NCBI GenBank assembly: GCA_022577435.1 | Contig: JAKOON010000007.1 | Span: forward strand, 17,283,881 to 17,347,880 | Reading direction: 5' to 3' | Length of the DNA: 64,000 bases | Source of the DNA: Embiotoca jacksoni | Lineage: Eukaryota > Chordata > Actinopteri > Embiotocidae | Part shown: one piece after another, positions 1 to 12,666 of the stretch | Layout of the letters: every line of letters begins with the position of its first letter | Numbering within the stretch: the first letter of the stretch is position 1 | Notes under the pieces: model-generated | The model's database searches: none | The model's input: the letters and a program-made list of their open reading frames with translations, nothing else | What the model was told of the DNA's origin: nothing | Program-made: the position numbers and the translations under genes

Positions 1-283
1 AAACACTGACTTTATTTCATTTCTGTAAGTCAGCTGTCCTGCAAGAGTCTAACTGCCGTTAGACTGAGCTCCTCTCAGTCCACATGCCATTAACATCTTT
101 TTCTTTCTGTTTCTCAGCACTGCGCCTCACAATATTCTGAACTGCTCGAAGCCACAGAAGCACCAAAGTCAGTATTGCAACGCAAACACGCAGCTCTGTG
201 CAAACATATAATATTGTTGTTGCTTTTGTTTTTTTCAACATGGGTAAGAACTGACTTAAAGTGTGCACGCTCTCTTGCTCCAG

Positions 284-2839
284 GCGTAAGCGTGGTGAGA
301 AGGGCGAGGTGGTCGAGACCATTGAAGATGTCATCGTTCGTCGGTTGACCGCTGAGCGGATAGAGGAGCTGAAAAAACTACTGCGAGACACACAAGAGCA
401 GTACAGGTACCTAAACACTTAAAAGGAAGACCTGTGAGGACTGTGACATAAGAGCTTCAACCCCACTCTGATGTTATTTTTTGTCCTTACAGGAAGTTGA
501 AGAAGGAGGTGGATCTGATACAGATGGGACACATGGACTCCCAGCTGAAGGAGCTGTGGACAGAGATCACACTGTGAGGCTCTTATCTGTTTCAAAGATT
601 AGCATTTGGGTTCAGAAAATAAAATATCTCGCTAACTATTTGATGGATTGCAATGAAATTTGAAACACACATCCCTAGTCTCCAGAGGATAGGAGATAAT
701 AATTTAGGTAACCCCCTGATTCATGTAACTTCACCATGTGGTCAAAATCTAAACTCAACCTACTTTTTAGTTGATGATATCTCAAAAGCGAATGACCAGC
801 TTTATCATCTTTAGCTATACATTTACATATTACATACATATGCATATTATAGCCTGTTATTGGAGCCTTTCAGCCACAGTCTTGCCTCTCTCCTTTAAAT
901 CTGATCATATTGTCAGTCGTTCAGTGTTTGTTTTTTCACCTGCAGAAAGAAGAAGCAGGACGAGGAAGAAGCAGAACAGAGGAGGAAAGCCACAGAAACG
1001 GCGTACCAAGGTAGGTTCAGCCTGTGAAGGTTTCTGTAGGAAATCCAAATATCTGGGACCATGTGTTTATTTATTGTAAACATTATACTTAGCTCAATGA
1101 ACAGTGCTGCCATTGTCAGTCTCTGTATTTCACCTGGTTGCTGTGGAAAAGATTTAAAAGATGCATCAAATAATATCAAATCTTACTACATTTTTGTCAT
1201 CATTTCTTTTTGCCAAGCAGAGATACAAATATACGATACATGTTATTTTACCAAGATAAACATTTCATACACTTCACAGTATTTGCAGTACTGTAGGGTT
1301 TTATGAAATTATTAAGAATATATATATTTTATCTGGAACTACTAGAATTTTCTTTTCCCTCCTGGAATATTTTCTTTGCTTCATTGTTCAGACAAGCGGC
1401 TGTTTCTCTGATGTATTTGGGTTGGAAAGATGATACATCACATGATGCCTTGCTCACGAGTTCTGTGCCGCAGCTTCTTTTTCTAATTCCTTGAGCAGAG
1501 TTGGAGTATTGATTCCTTCTCTCTCCCCTCCTCTCTCTCCATTGTAGTTCGTCAGGCCATGAAAAACACACCCAAGCGTCTTCCCAGCGTGACCGTACGC
1601 TCCCCGCTGGGTGCCAGCCCCCCGACAGTGGAGTCTCAGGTCGACTCTTCGGTCTCCACGCCGCCCATGGATACGGGAGGTGTTGCCTCTGATGACACCA
1701 CCACCCACTCAGTTGTAAGAACACAGGGTTTCACTTACAGACACTGGCAGTACCGAGAGGGAAATGGACTAAGTTAGCTTTTCTTCATTTAGCAAAAACA
1801 TTTCCAGTCTTGTGCTAGAAAATGAATTTCCCAGAACGCATCAGTCGTCACAGTTCAGTTGAGGCTTCATTGCAATGGATTTGTGGATTTTTACAGAGAC
1901 ATCAGGATCTTATTATGTGTTACATTCCTCGGAGTGTGATTCAAATCATTTCTAGAGTTGGAAACCAGCAGTGCCTTTACTGTGGACACAAAAACAACCT
2001 TTCTCTGGATTGTGTCATTATAAATCAATGGAGAAATATTATCTGACGTTATGTTGTACAGTAAAACGAAGTAGTGTTCCTACTCCTCTCACGGGTTCTG
2101 TGCTGCCTCTGCAGGCTCAGGGGGTCGGAGTGTTTCTACCAGCAGCGGACCCCCCCGGTTCAGGGCCCAAAGATGGAGGACTGGCTGCTCTAGTCGATGA
2201 CTCACCGCAGAAAAGGCTCCTGACCCAGAAATCCACACCTCCGCCCTCGCCTCTTCTGTCAGAGCTGCTGAAAAAAGGCAACCTCATCACAGCCAGCCCG
2301 CGCCTGGTGAGAAGATCATAACATCCAAAACTACAAGATAACTTGTGTCCTAGTTATATACTTAATAAGCACCAGCATATGGAGGGATACTGTAAACTTA
2401 AGCTGTAAAAGAGCATTTAAATGATCACTGTGAAGTACAAAAGATCAAAGGTCGTCAAATGATGACTTTTTTTTATTGAAAAGGTCAAAGGTCAACTTCA
2501 CTGTGACATCATAGTATTTTGTAAAAACTCTTCTGTCCGTAATTAAACACCATAACTCAGAACAGAAGGGGAGACCACGACCAGTTTTCACATCTATGTC
2601 AGATACTGAATTGATGACACTCTGTTCACCTTGAAACAGATTCATTTCAATGTAATGATTCAAAGGCAACAAATTATTATTACAATATGCTAATGCAATG
2701 AATAGTATTTCCACAGTGGGTCTGGTTTCAAACCTGACTCTGGTGTTATTGTTATTGTTGTTGTTGTTGTATGTGTTGGTGTCAGGTTGCAGAGGGAGAC
2801 TCTGCTGGGAGCCTAACCAATGGAGTACAGACGGCCACA

Positions 2840-2878
<39 letters not shown>

Positions 2879-2993
2879 GCCTTACCGCCTGGTCATGAGG
2901 TCATTACAGGTAAAGACACTTGTATAACTGTTCCAGCAAGTAGCTACATCAGCACATTGTCTGCTATATAGAACATATTATTACACTGATCTG

Positions 2994-3074
<81 letters not shown>

Positions 3075-4821
3075 TTTGTCAGTAATGTCTGGGACACAAT
3101 GTCTTCCCTACATTTTTCCAAGTTTCAAAAGAACCCCTTTATCACAATGCAAGCTCAGAGGTCTTTTTTACACACACTGGACTGAGAGCGAGGGTAAACA
3201 AAAAACACCTGCCTGTGTTTTGGTTACAACTCCCCACATGTCGGAGCATTATGAAAGAGAAAGTCATTGATTCAGTGTTGGGACCCGCAGCTGACAGGCT
3301 GGTGACACGCAGCAGGTGTGGATACACACACCCAGCCAATCCCCAGCTGAGCAGCGCGTCAAAGGCAACGTGCCCGCCGGCAGGCAGTGTGCTTTAGGCC
3401 TAAACATGCATAATACAGTAAATGGCTATTTTTAAAAAGCAAAATAACTTCATAATAAACAAGGCGTTGCAGTGAGCGAGTCATTTAGACGCAAACCATA
3501 TTCTGTGCTCCCAGATCTGTTTCCGTCTGTGTGAACGTTGTTGCGTGTCTCTCTTTCATTTCCTGACATTTTTCTCCTGTCTGCTTCCGAATGAAGGAAA
3601 AAATGTCCCCCAAACTGTGTACCGCCAAGAAAACCCAAACAAACAAATTGTAGAGTGGTGTTACAGCTCCCCATGGCATGTTCTGAATTTAGTGTTGCTT
3701 TGTGAATTTTGTTTTCATCCATCCAACCGGCGCTTGTTTTGGATCACTTTTGTGGCGCACAGAAGATGATAATTCTGGGTCCAAACATAGAAATCACTCG
3801 GACCGTTTTTGTTTGTGTGCTTCTGTTATTTACTTTGCAGAGGCTGAAGCTGCAGTGAAGGCAGAGCTTGGTGAGGAGACGGGGTTAGTGGAAGAGGATC
3901 TCGTAGCGGTGTCTTACATGGGAGACGAACTGGACCTGGAGACAGTGGGAGACATCATCGCCATCATAGAGGAGAAGGTCTGTAAGGGCTTTAATGTGTT
4001 AAGTGCCATGAAATAACCTGTGTTGTGATTTGGCGCTATATAAATCAAATTGAATTGAATTGAAGGTACATACGATGGGTGTTAGAAAATATCAATACAT
4101 TTTAGATGCAACGGTTTTTGATACTGTTATCGATTCACCAGAAGACAAATTTATAATTTGTTGGTTAACATTCAAAGATTCATGGCAGACAGTAAATCAT
4201 TTTGTGCTGTTTTAACCTCCAATCAACTATATAGTAGTGTTGTAATCTCCCTTCAGCCAGTTGACTCTTCCGGTTCAACTTAACGTAAACTGAGACAGGA
4301 AGTAGCGTCTCCTAAAATTTGATGAACAAAATTGCAGTATATCGCCTCGATTACGGTATCTCTATATATTTAATCATAACCCCAGTATTATGATACGTAT
4401 CGTATCGCCAGAGTTTTGTCAATACACAGTCCTTGTACATACTGTGTGGATATGGAGGGAATATTTCACACTTAGCTGGTTATAATGGACACAAAATAAT
4501 CCACAGAAAAGAAATGACCAGTATTTGACAGAGTGTTTTAATGACTGGTTGGTGGTTTACAGCTGTAAACCATTTATCTTAGTTGTTGTTTATCACAGCA
4601 GCACTTATTTGTGTACTGATCACAACCTGTTTTGTGTCCTTGGGTGTTTTTCCTCCTTGCTTATATTGATTAGTATGAACTTATCAATCAATGTTGTTGG
4701 TTCTTTATCATTTGCTTTAATTGTGTTAGAAGTGATTCACACACAACAATGGACCTGCTGTCGTCCAATGTGTAGAAAAAGACCCCTAAATACAACATTA
4801 CATCATTTATATATAGGCCAG

Positions 4822-4916
<95 letters not shown>

Positions 4917-7900
4917 TGGTCACTTTTCAACACATAATGATTTGTCTGTCTCCGTCCATCCTCCCAGGTCGATGACTCTGTGGAGGCTTTGGATGCAGCT
5001 GCAGTGGAAGCGGCTCTCTCTCTGTGTGAAGAGGCGGTTTCCGAAGGTCACACCCTCCCGGGCCCCTGGGAGACCCAGGAGCTGAAAGCTTCAGACTCCA
5101 CACCCACAGTCCAGGACTCGGACCCCACACAGGAACCTCAGGGTGTGGCCACAATGTTGGCCCCGACCCCTGCCTGCCTGGAGACACAGAGTCAGCCAGA
5201 TGCTAAAAGAGAAGAACAGCTGAAGGGAAACTGTGAGGGTCCTGAGGTGACAGGAAGTGATGTCACCTCATCTGTCGCCTCTGATGACGGTGCAACAGGA
5301 AGTGAGGTTACAGAAGAGGGGCCCGCAGTGAAGGAGCCCACTGAAGTCACAGTGAAGAGTGAAGGAGAGGAGTGGAGCCAGCCTGAACCCAACCCACCTT
5401 GCCTAGGTGGGAAGCACACAGATGTGTTGACACTCACACACACTCACACACACTCACACGCACTCACACGCACTCACACACACTCACACAGGAATAATGC
5501 TCACACGATTATGTTTTCTATTTTCCCATTTCCGTCCCACAGACTCCGAGGACAGCTCTGTCTCAGGGAAAGAGTCCAAGGTAACACGCGTTAGAGTGTC
5601 TGCACATATGGACATTATTTATAAGAAACAAAACAGTCCTCTTACTCTGTTTGTGTGCCGTTGAATCCAGGAGGTGAAGGAGGAGGAGGCGGGGAGTGAG
5701 GGGGACCCTGAAGAGGGGATGGAGCTGAAGGAGGAGTGTGGGGAGGGGGAGGGTCCCTATCTGTCGGAGGTGGAGCGAGCAGCTAGCGAGAGTGAAGACG
5801 GATACGGCCCGCCCTCCCAGCGCTACACCGCTGATTCACTGGCCAGCAGCCCGGCGTCTTCTTCCCAACTGTAGGTGTCTGGGTGTTCATGCTTGTACAA
5901 ACCGCTGCCATAAGATCCATGCGAGTGTTGTGTACTTCTCCAAATCCAGTCCAAAAGTCCAGAGACTGCTCCTGCTGCGCGTGATCAGAGCGCAGCACTG
6001 TGGAGGAGCAATCACCGTCCTGGGAAAGTTTTCCAAGTTATTTGATCAACATCAGCGTCCGAGTTACACACGTGTTTTTGTGGGCATTTGCGATGTCAAC
6101 ATGGACCTAAAACCTGAGCAGGAAGCTCACCTCAAATTCTGTGTTAGATTTTGGGCATCAGAAAGAAGTCGTAGGAAGCTAAATGTGGTGAGCAGGGCCG
6201 GTGGGGAGCCACGATTGTGTTGTGTTGTGCGAGTTGTCGGTGTACTTTGAGCGCATGCATGAGCTGCCTTCACGCCACAATGCGTTTCCCCTCCGACGTC
6301 TCGGTACTCGGTGTTGACAGTGTGACCCCAGAGGACGAATTCACAGTGCTCAACCTGTGAATGGCAAAGAAATCCCACCTGTCGTCCGGCTCATTGCTTC
6401 GTCGCCGTACACGTTGTGAATCATTTAAAGGGTCTCTGTTCTCATTTTCCCGAGGACGACGACACAATATGCGATGTGCACTGTTGCTGAAATCCATGTT
6501 GACGTTACAAATGCGCCCGGACCAGTGGTCACAAAAATCGGTGTGAGTCAGGTGCTGATGTTGATCAAGTGTCCTAACTTGGAACACTTACTCATGATGT
6601 TTCCAATGCAACAGGAACAGACGCCGTACTTTTTCATCCCCCCTCGTATTTAATGGGCAAGTGGAAGCAGGAGGCCGTGTGAATTCAGGACTTGGACCTG
6701 AAATAACTCCTGTCCTTATTGCAGCCAAACATTTTCGGGGAAATGTTGCATTAAAACTGGATAAAGCTTAGCTGTCATGAATATTCACGTCATGACCTCT
6801 GAATCAGATTAGGACTCCATTTCTCTGAGAGCAGCAGTTTTTGGCAACAGACCTAAAACGTCGAACAGCGAGTGCTTTTGTCTCTGCCACTTACCTTCTG
6901 ATTTCTGTCTCCACTTCCTGCGGACTTTCCTCTCTTCTCTCCCACTCTGCCCCGACTTCCTCTCTCTGGATCAGCTCTACGTGCGGTGAGGACCAGGAGG
7001 CTGTGCAGGCCCAGAAGATCTGGAAGAAATCCATCATGCTGGTGTGGAGAGCTGCAGCCAACCACAGGTGGAGCCTCTCAGCACACTTCAACAATGAACA
7101 CCATCAAATCTGTTTTTCACAAAACACTTGAGCAACACTTTGCAATCGATCTCAGTTACACAACCATCTAGATTGTATGGAGCTGCTGTCATCAAAGGGC
7201 AGGTGGCTGCTTGTCTAACAAAGAACGATTAATATTCATATTTACAACCCCGTTTCTGAAAATGTTGGCACGCTGTGTAAAATGCAAATAAAAACAGAAT
7301 GCGATGATTTGCAAATCTTATAAAGCCACATATAATTGCAAATAGACCCAAGATAACATATCATATGTTGACACTGAGAAATTTTATTGTTTTATAAAAA
7401 AAAAAGAAAAAAAAAAGTGCTTATTTTGAATTTGATGCCAGCAACACGTCTCTATAAAAACATTCTTGTCCAAAACGTAGTTGTTTGTTTTAAGATGCAT
7501 TCATTAGTTCACTGATGACAAACATGGTGCCGTTGGAACAAAAGCGCTGCAGGGAGATCTTTCTGTAGCCGTTGAGAGGAGTCAGCTGTTTTACTTCTGC
7601 TCATGTTCTGTGTCTCTCAGGTATGCCAGCGTCTTCCTGCAGCCTGTGTCAGATGACATCGCCCCCGGTTACCACAGCATTGTGCACAGGTCAGAACACG
7701 CACACGCGCACACACACACACACACACACGCACACACACACACGCGCACACACACACACGCAGTTAAGTTTTCAGTCGTATGTTTGCACACAGATTGAAC
7801 GAGGACTTCAGTCTGATACAGGCTGTTGAATTATCACACCAAAACAAACCTGGAATAAAGATGCTGCTGACTCGATTAAATAACTTTGTGGTCTTTTGTA

Positions 7901-10900
7901 AATTGACCAGTGTGTTGTGTAAGCTCTACGGGTTTGTACCTGAACACAACCAATACTTTCTTGTCAGGGCAGGAACTCCAAAGTGCCTTCATACATTATT
8001 TACACACCAACATTCTCCTTGACAGCCGATAGTGATAACACGTTGTTACAGAGCGTTAGATGCAGTCGATAGTTTATAGACGTAAAACTTTAGTAAATAC
8101 ATCCCCCTCTGCCGCCCTGCTTGCAGACCCATGGACCTGTCGGCCATAAAGAAGAACATAGAGTCCGGTGTGATCCGCACCACGGCCGAGTTCCAGCGCG
8201 ACATCATGCTCATGTTCCAGAACGCCGTCATGTACAACTCGTCGGACCACGACGTGTACCACATGGCGCTGGAGATGCAGCGCGACGTCCTGGAGCACGT
8301 CCAGCAGTTCCTGGCCACGCAGCTCATCATGCAGACGTCGGAGAGCGCCATCTCAGCCAAGAGCCTCCGCGGCAGGGAGGGCACCCGTAAGCCGGGAGAG
8401 CCGGCTGAGAAGGTGGGTTGGGCGGCGCTTTCCTGACACGTCAGACCAGTCTGATTTTGATGAAACGCAGTGATTTATCAAAATCGAAACAAAGCCTCCA
8501 AATCCTAAACTTCCACTGTTCTTGTTCTGAAACTAAACTGTCAACTTTTGTATCTTTAGTGTTGTGGCTTCTGATTAGCTGGGACAACGTCCACATTTTT
8601 AAGTCTTCCAGGTGTCGTGAGTCGTACGAGCTCGGCAAACTTCCTGCAAACAACAGCTCTGCTCAACAGAGGTGTTTAAATGGAACTGGTGAGCTCGTGG
8701 TTATAACGTGGGTCGGTCGTGTGCGCCGTATGCGTGGCGTTAAAGTGGTTAAGTCGTAAAAACACAGTTGCTGGGCAACAGCATCATAAACGGCATCTAG
8801 AAGCCACGAAGGCTAACGATTTGGAAAGCTAACAGGAAATGCACCGAGAGAAGAGGAGGCTGGCGGGAAGATCAACATTTTCTTCAGACGGAGGCTGTTA
8901 TCCAAGTTTAACTCTTCATGAATAAAATAACAATATATCAGCTTAAATGACAAAAATGAATGTCAATGGGCTCCGACATTTCTGTAAACTTCAGCAAACG
9001 CTTCCAGCTGGTGAACTCGAGCCTTAAAGAAAATGTTGGGTTCTGTCATATCAAACTGAAAATACATGAAGTATGAAAGAGAAAACCCTGACATGGTAGC
9101 AAATCTCTAGTCTCGTCAAATCTTTTGGAAATGTCAGTTATGGTTTGTGAATGTGGACAAACATTCAGAAATTTAGAAACATAGTTCTCATATCTGTCTC
9201 TGAGCTCCCAAACAAACACATTCACGTCGGCACACCGAAGCACCCGGCCGACGCTCCAGTCGTCTTGATTGACCGTGATGGCGGACCTTTAGGTTCTTCG
9301 ACTTTTTATGTTGGAATTATTGTTGACAGATTAATAACACTGGATGTTACAGATTTCGGGCCTTTGAATTGACTCGGCCGTCTTTAAACACGGTTTCTTG
9401 CTGTATCACTTGTCGACGAGCGTGCCAGTTTCTCCCGGGCTTGGCACTGATGTTACGGCCTGCATTTGCACTCCGATGAGCATCATACAAGTCGGACGTG
9501 AATCCGTTGATATTTAACGCTGTCGGTTCTCCTCGCTGTGACGTGCTGCAGTGGGAGAACTCTTGATGTCGACTTCCCAGCTGACTGCTGCATGCTGGCT
9601 GCACCTCTCCTCACTAACGCCTGTCTGTCTGCACCTGCCTGTCACTGACTCCTGTGCTGGTCTACCCCCGTCTGTCTGTCTGCCTGTCTGTCTGCACATG
9701 TCCACAGTGAACTTTTTTTATTTGGTTTTGTGTGTTACTTTCTTTTAATTGTACGAATGTATGAGTCTTGAGTGTGTGTCTAACAGGTTCGCCGTCACTC
9801 ATGGTATTTTCGACGTGTCGTTGAGTTTAGAAACGTGCGGACAGGAAATATCAGACAACTTCCAACAGTTTTCTTGAGAAGTCCAGAACTGTGGTTGAAT
9901 TTTGCAAATGGTTTTCTTGACTGAGTATATATGAAAATATATTACAACAAATATATGTGATGGTTTTTTTTTTTTATCTTTGTTCAGCGGTTTCTATGCA
10001 GCAAACTCAGCAGGGGCTGAAATGAAACTTTAATAAGCTGAAGAAAACAAAACCAAAAACGAAGTAGCTCATGGAAGAGCTGCGACTGAATAAGTTACAT
10101 GTTTTATGGCAGCCATGATGGGAGCTTTAGTGGAGCACTTGTTGAGCAGTCCTAAAGACATGCGTGTGCGTGTCTTCATGTGACTGTGAGCGTGTTTGTG
10201 TGTGTCGTGCTGAACTCCAGTGGACGCCGTCCCTCAGCGTCCCTCAGCGTGCGTGTGTGGCTGTGTGTCTGTGTGTGTGTTTGAGTGTTTGACGCAGACT
10301 TGTATGAAACTTGCTTTCTCACGCACGTGTGTGTGTTTTCTTTCTCTTTCTCACTCCGATGTTTGTCCTCCTACAGGACAGTGTCCCAATGGCCTCTCCT
10401 GCTTTCCTTCTCTCTCTCTTTGTAAGTATTCAGGTTCTCGCTCAGATTTCACCAGAACCGGGCCACGCTCCGCACACGCTTGTATCAACGCCAACACGCA
10501 CATCTACAACGTGACACTCTCAGTACACATCTGTCATCTCTGATCTCATTTCTTTCTCTATGTTCATTTCTACTTGAGTGTCATCAAGACAAACAAAAAA
10601 GTTCTAAAAATAAAAGTAGTAAGAATTTGAGTCATAATAAATGCCTTTAAGAAATTCCCACAATTATTGGTGTTAATGATTTCTAATGAATTCTTAATTT
10701 TCTTTTATTCTTTGCTATCTTGGCCAAGTCTGCCTTGAACATGTGATTTTAATCTCAAGGGATTTCCTGGTTGAATAAAAATAGAAATTAAGAGCAATGA
10801 TAAATTACCTGCAAATATACCTGCATTTAAAAAAATAAATAAAAAACAACCTAAGTACAGTCAGCCGTTTTTTAACTTTTTACAAAAGAATGATAACATT

Positions 10901-12017
10901 TTTTAGGAGTACAGCTAAACCAATAAATCAGCCAGTACTATACTGTATATCAGTGGTTCTCAACGGGTGGGTTGCAACCTAAACATGGGTCGCCGGTCCA
11001 TTTGGTGGGTTTGTAGACGTGTGCATGAGAAAATACTACATTTGGGGGAAAAGTCAAACTTTTCTTTTGAAGTCAACAAAATTTCTGCTGCTGCAGGAAT
11101 TCTTTGAAGGATACACATTCTCCCATGATGCAGTGCAGTAGTCGTTTGCTGCCGCTGTTGTCAAGACAATAACGACCAAAATTAACATCGTCACATCAGT
11201 CGTTAGCTCTCATTCAAGCATTTGTAAAAAAAAAAATTGAATTTGGTTGTTTGACTTTTTATTTACTTCAAGATAAGTCTGACTTTTTTTTCACATTTCA
11301 TACAGTTTCATGTTGATTCTTGAAACATCTGCAGGTTAGACTTGATTGAAAAGCACATCCTCCTGTAGTTCAAGCTGAGTCAGCCTTTATATTTCATTGG
11401 GTTTTCAGCTTCAGTTGCACTTTCGATGCACTTTTTTAGTTAATGTCATGCTTTTAACACTGCATGACGGCATTGTGTTTTACTGAACTATTTTGTAAGA
11501 AATATATTTATGTGACTCAAAAATGTTGATTGTGACTTAATGACCAAGGAAAAATGTGGATCTTAGGCCAGACCAGGTGAGAACCACTGCTGAGTATCAG
11601 CTGATATTATTAACCGAGCCACAGTCCCTTAAAACCAGCGAGAAGAGCTCCGACAAAAACAGACATCTTTCATATGAACCGAGTAAAAATGTTCTTTGTC
11701 TGACTTGCTCAAATTAAGATCCGAAAGCAGTTTTTATGAACTGAAAAAAGAGATCAGGGTTTTGTTTTGTCTCGGTTTTGACTCGCTTTCAGTCAAAAGA
11801 TACAGCTTCTTTGTTTTCTGCAGCGTTTCTTTGTTTTTCCTCTTTATGAGGATGCAGGTTTTGTAACAGTTGTGATGGATGATGGACGATGTGTTGCTCC
11901 AAACACGGTGGTATGAAACTCGTGTCAAGGGATGAAGTAACAGACAGACGCCATCAGTCCCAGCTGAGTGAAGAGTGAAAGGCCCTCCTTCTCTCTCCCT
12001 CACTCTCCTTCACAGTT

Positions 12018-12082
<65 letters not shown>

Positions 12083-12156
12083 CTCATACATCTCTGAACA
12101 CACTGTCTGTGTCACCCTCATAAACTTTTAAGTTCTGTTTGCACACAATATTTACA

Positions 12157-12226
<70 letters not shown>

Positions 12227-12666
12227 GTAACCTGTCATCACCCAAGCCTCCGTCGACCTTCGGTTAATGACCCCATGCCGGTTTCCTGTGTTTTTCTGTT
12301 CCCGTGTGATCGTTCATGTCTCTGCATGTTCTAATTTCTTTTCTCCTTCTTTTCCTTTGAAATCTCCCTCGTTTCGTTCATCATTACGTTCTTTTTTTTC
12401 CGTCCTTCATTTGGGGAGGAAGCCTTCCGAGGTGGACTGTGCTGTGTTTTTGTGCGGAGCTCAATCACACGAGGAGGCCCGCCACAGGGCCTCCCTGCAC
12501 TCTGTCCAGCTGACCTCTGACCTCTACACATTCATGTTAAATATGTCTCCCGCTCTCTCGCTCTCTCTTCCTCCCCCGTTTGTCCTCACCTGTCTCTCTG
12601 CCGCAGGACGGAGGCACCAGGGGCCGCCGGAGCGCCATGGAGGCCGACCTGAAGATGAAGAAATAG
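284..12666 (+). CDS. brd8: Bromodomain-containing protein 8, 3' fifteen exons (partial)
   Basis: BRD8 is a chromatin-reader subunit of the nuclear TIP60/NuA4 histone acetyltransferase complex. Exons, each with AG before and GT after: 284-406, 493-573, 946-1010, 1548-1714, 2115-2306, 2786-2909, 3841-3977, 4968-5406, 5543-5580, 5671-5870, 6975-7067, 7621-7689, 8127-8412, 10377-10421, 12607-12666. Phases fit at every junction, giving 705 codons and a TAG stop. Recognisable blocks in order are RKRGEKGEVVETIEDVIV, a charged coiled-coil stretch (KKKQDEEEAEQRRKA), STPPPSPLLSELLKKG, GDELDLETVGDIIAIIEEK, acidic Ser/Glu-rich exons, one bromodomain over the 6975, 7621 and 8127 exons (WKKSIMLVWRAAANHR through PMDLSAIKKNIE, with the acetyl-lysine-binding Asn in NAVMYNSSDHDVY), and the tail DGGTRGRRSAMEADLKMKK. 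The SANT-like N-terminus, about 75 residues by comparison with human BRD8, lies left of the window. No second bromodomain exon was found. A 14-residue alanine run is encoded in the 2786 exon. Confidence 0.96.
2840..2881 (+). repeat. Coding GCT/GCC repeat: 14-alanine tract in brd8
   Basis: Twelve GCT codons followed by two GCC codons lie in frame inside the brd8 exon 2786-2909. The 36-bp uninterrupted triplet run suggests length polymorphism. Confidence 0.92.
2995..3074. repeat. (CT)n followed by (AT)n
   Basis: Pure dinucleotide tracts in the brd8 intron after the polyalanine exon. Confidence 0.95.
4000..4064 (+). mobile_element. 3' tail of a truncated retroelement
   Basis: TTGTGATTTGGCGCTATATA followed by AATCAAATTGAATTGAATTG matches, as I recall it, the common 3' end of teleost LINE/SINE elements. 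The terminal ATTGA repeats support target-primed integration. It starts about 23 bp after the brd8 donor at 3978. Confidence 0.6.
4075..4432. mobile_element. Possible degenerate MITE in a brd8 intron
   Basis: The left side has TTAGAAAATATCAATAC and the right side, read inward, TTGACAAAACTCTGGCGATAC. Both resemble a recalled fish repeat family rich in CGATAC/GTATCG. The ends are poorly defined. Confidence 0.35.
4823..4918. repeat. (GT)n followed by (GCGT)n
   Basis: Compound tract ending 50 bp before the brd8 exon at 4968. Confidence 0.95.
5430..5490. repeat. (CACACTCA)n-type tract
   Basis: Imperfect CA-rich repeat 24 bp after the brd8 donor at 5407. Confidence 0.85.
6018..6590. mobile_element. 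Long inverted-repeat (foldback) element in a brd8 intron
   Basis: The left arm, about 6018-6112, contains TTGATCAACATCAGC and GCATTTGCGATGTCAACATGG. The right arm, about 6488-6590, contains the same blocks in reverse complement with about 15-20% mismatch. A GC- and CpG-rich 380-bp spacer separates them. The arrangement fits a MITE or foldback transposon; family not identified. Confidence 0.6.
7243..7455. mobile_element. Degenerate fragment of a widespread fish DNA-transposon repeat
   Basis: TACAACCCCGTTTCTGAAAA, then TTGGCACGCTGTGTAAAATG and AGAATGCGATGATTTGCAAA, are recalled as a highly repeated teleost mariner-type non-autonomous sequence. It ends near GCAACACGTCTC. No coding. Confidence 0.55.
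7697..7761. repeat. (CA)n with CG interruptions
   Basis: Begins 8 bp after the brd8 donor at 7690. Confidence 0.9.
8413..10376 (+). other. brd8 intron after the bromodomain
   Basis: About 2 kb with no recognised repeat or exon. Confidence 0.55.
10951..11589. mobile_element. Non-autonomous hAT-like element
   Basis: It begins CAGTGGTTCTCAAC and ends GTGAGAACCACTG, the inverted-repeat ends typical of vertebrate hAT (Charlie-like) elements. Flanks CTGTATAT and CTGAGTAT match at 6 of 8 positions, consistent with an aged 8-bp target duplication. The 640-bp interior has no transposase ORF. Confidence 0.8.
12022..12074. repeat. (CA)n
   Basis: Dinucleotide tract in the last brd8 intron. Confidence 0.95.
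12158..12224. repeat. (CA)n
   Basis: Second tract in the last brd8 intron. Confidence 0.95.

Larger units (their letters stand above)
6975..8412 (+). other. brd8: brd8 bromodomain-coding exons
   Basis: Three consecutive exons (6975-7067, 7621-7689, 8127-8412) encode the only bromodomain seen. They cover helix Z (QKIWKKSIMLVW), the ZA loop (YASVFLQPVSDDIAPGYHSIV), PMDLSAIKKNIE, the Asn-bearing NAVMYNSSDHDVY, and helix C (MQRDVLEHVQQFLATQ). Spacing and motif order match bromodomains of the BRD8 type. The function, acetyl-lysine recognition within TIP60, is known for the family. Confidence 0.93.
10422..12606 (+). other. Last brd8 intron
   Basis: Contains the hAT-like element 10951-11589 and two (CA)n tracts at 12022-12074 and 12158-12224. 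No extra coding exon, notably no second bromodomain. Confidence 0.6.
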
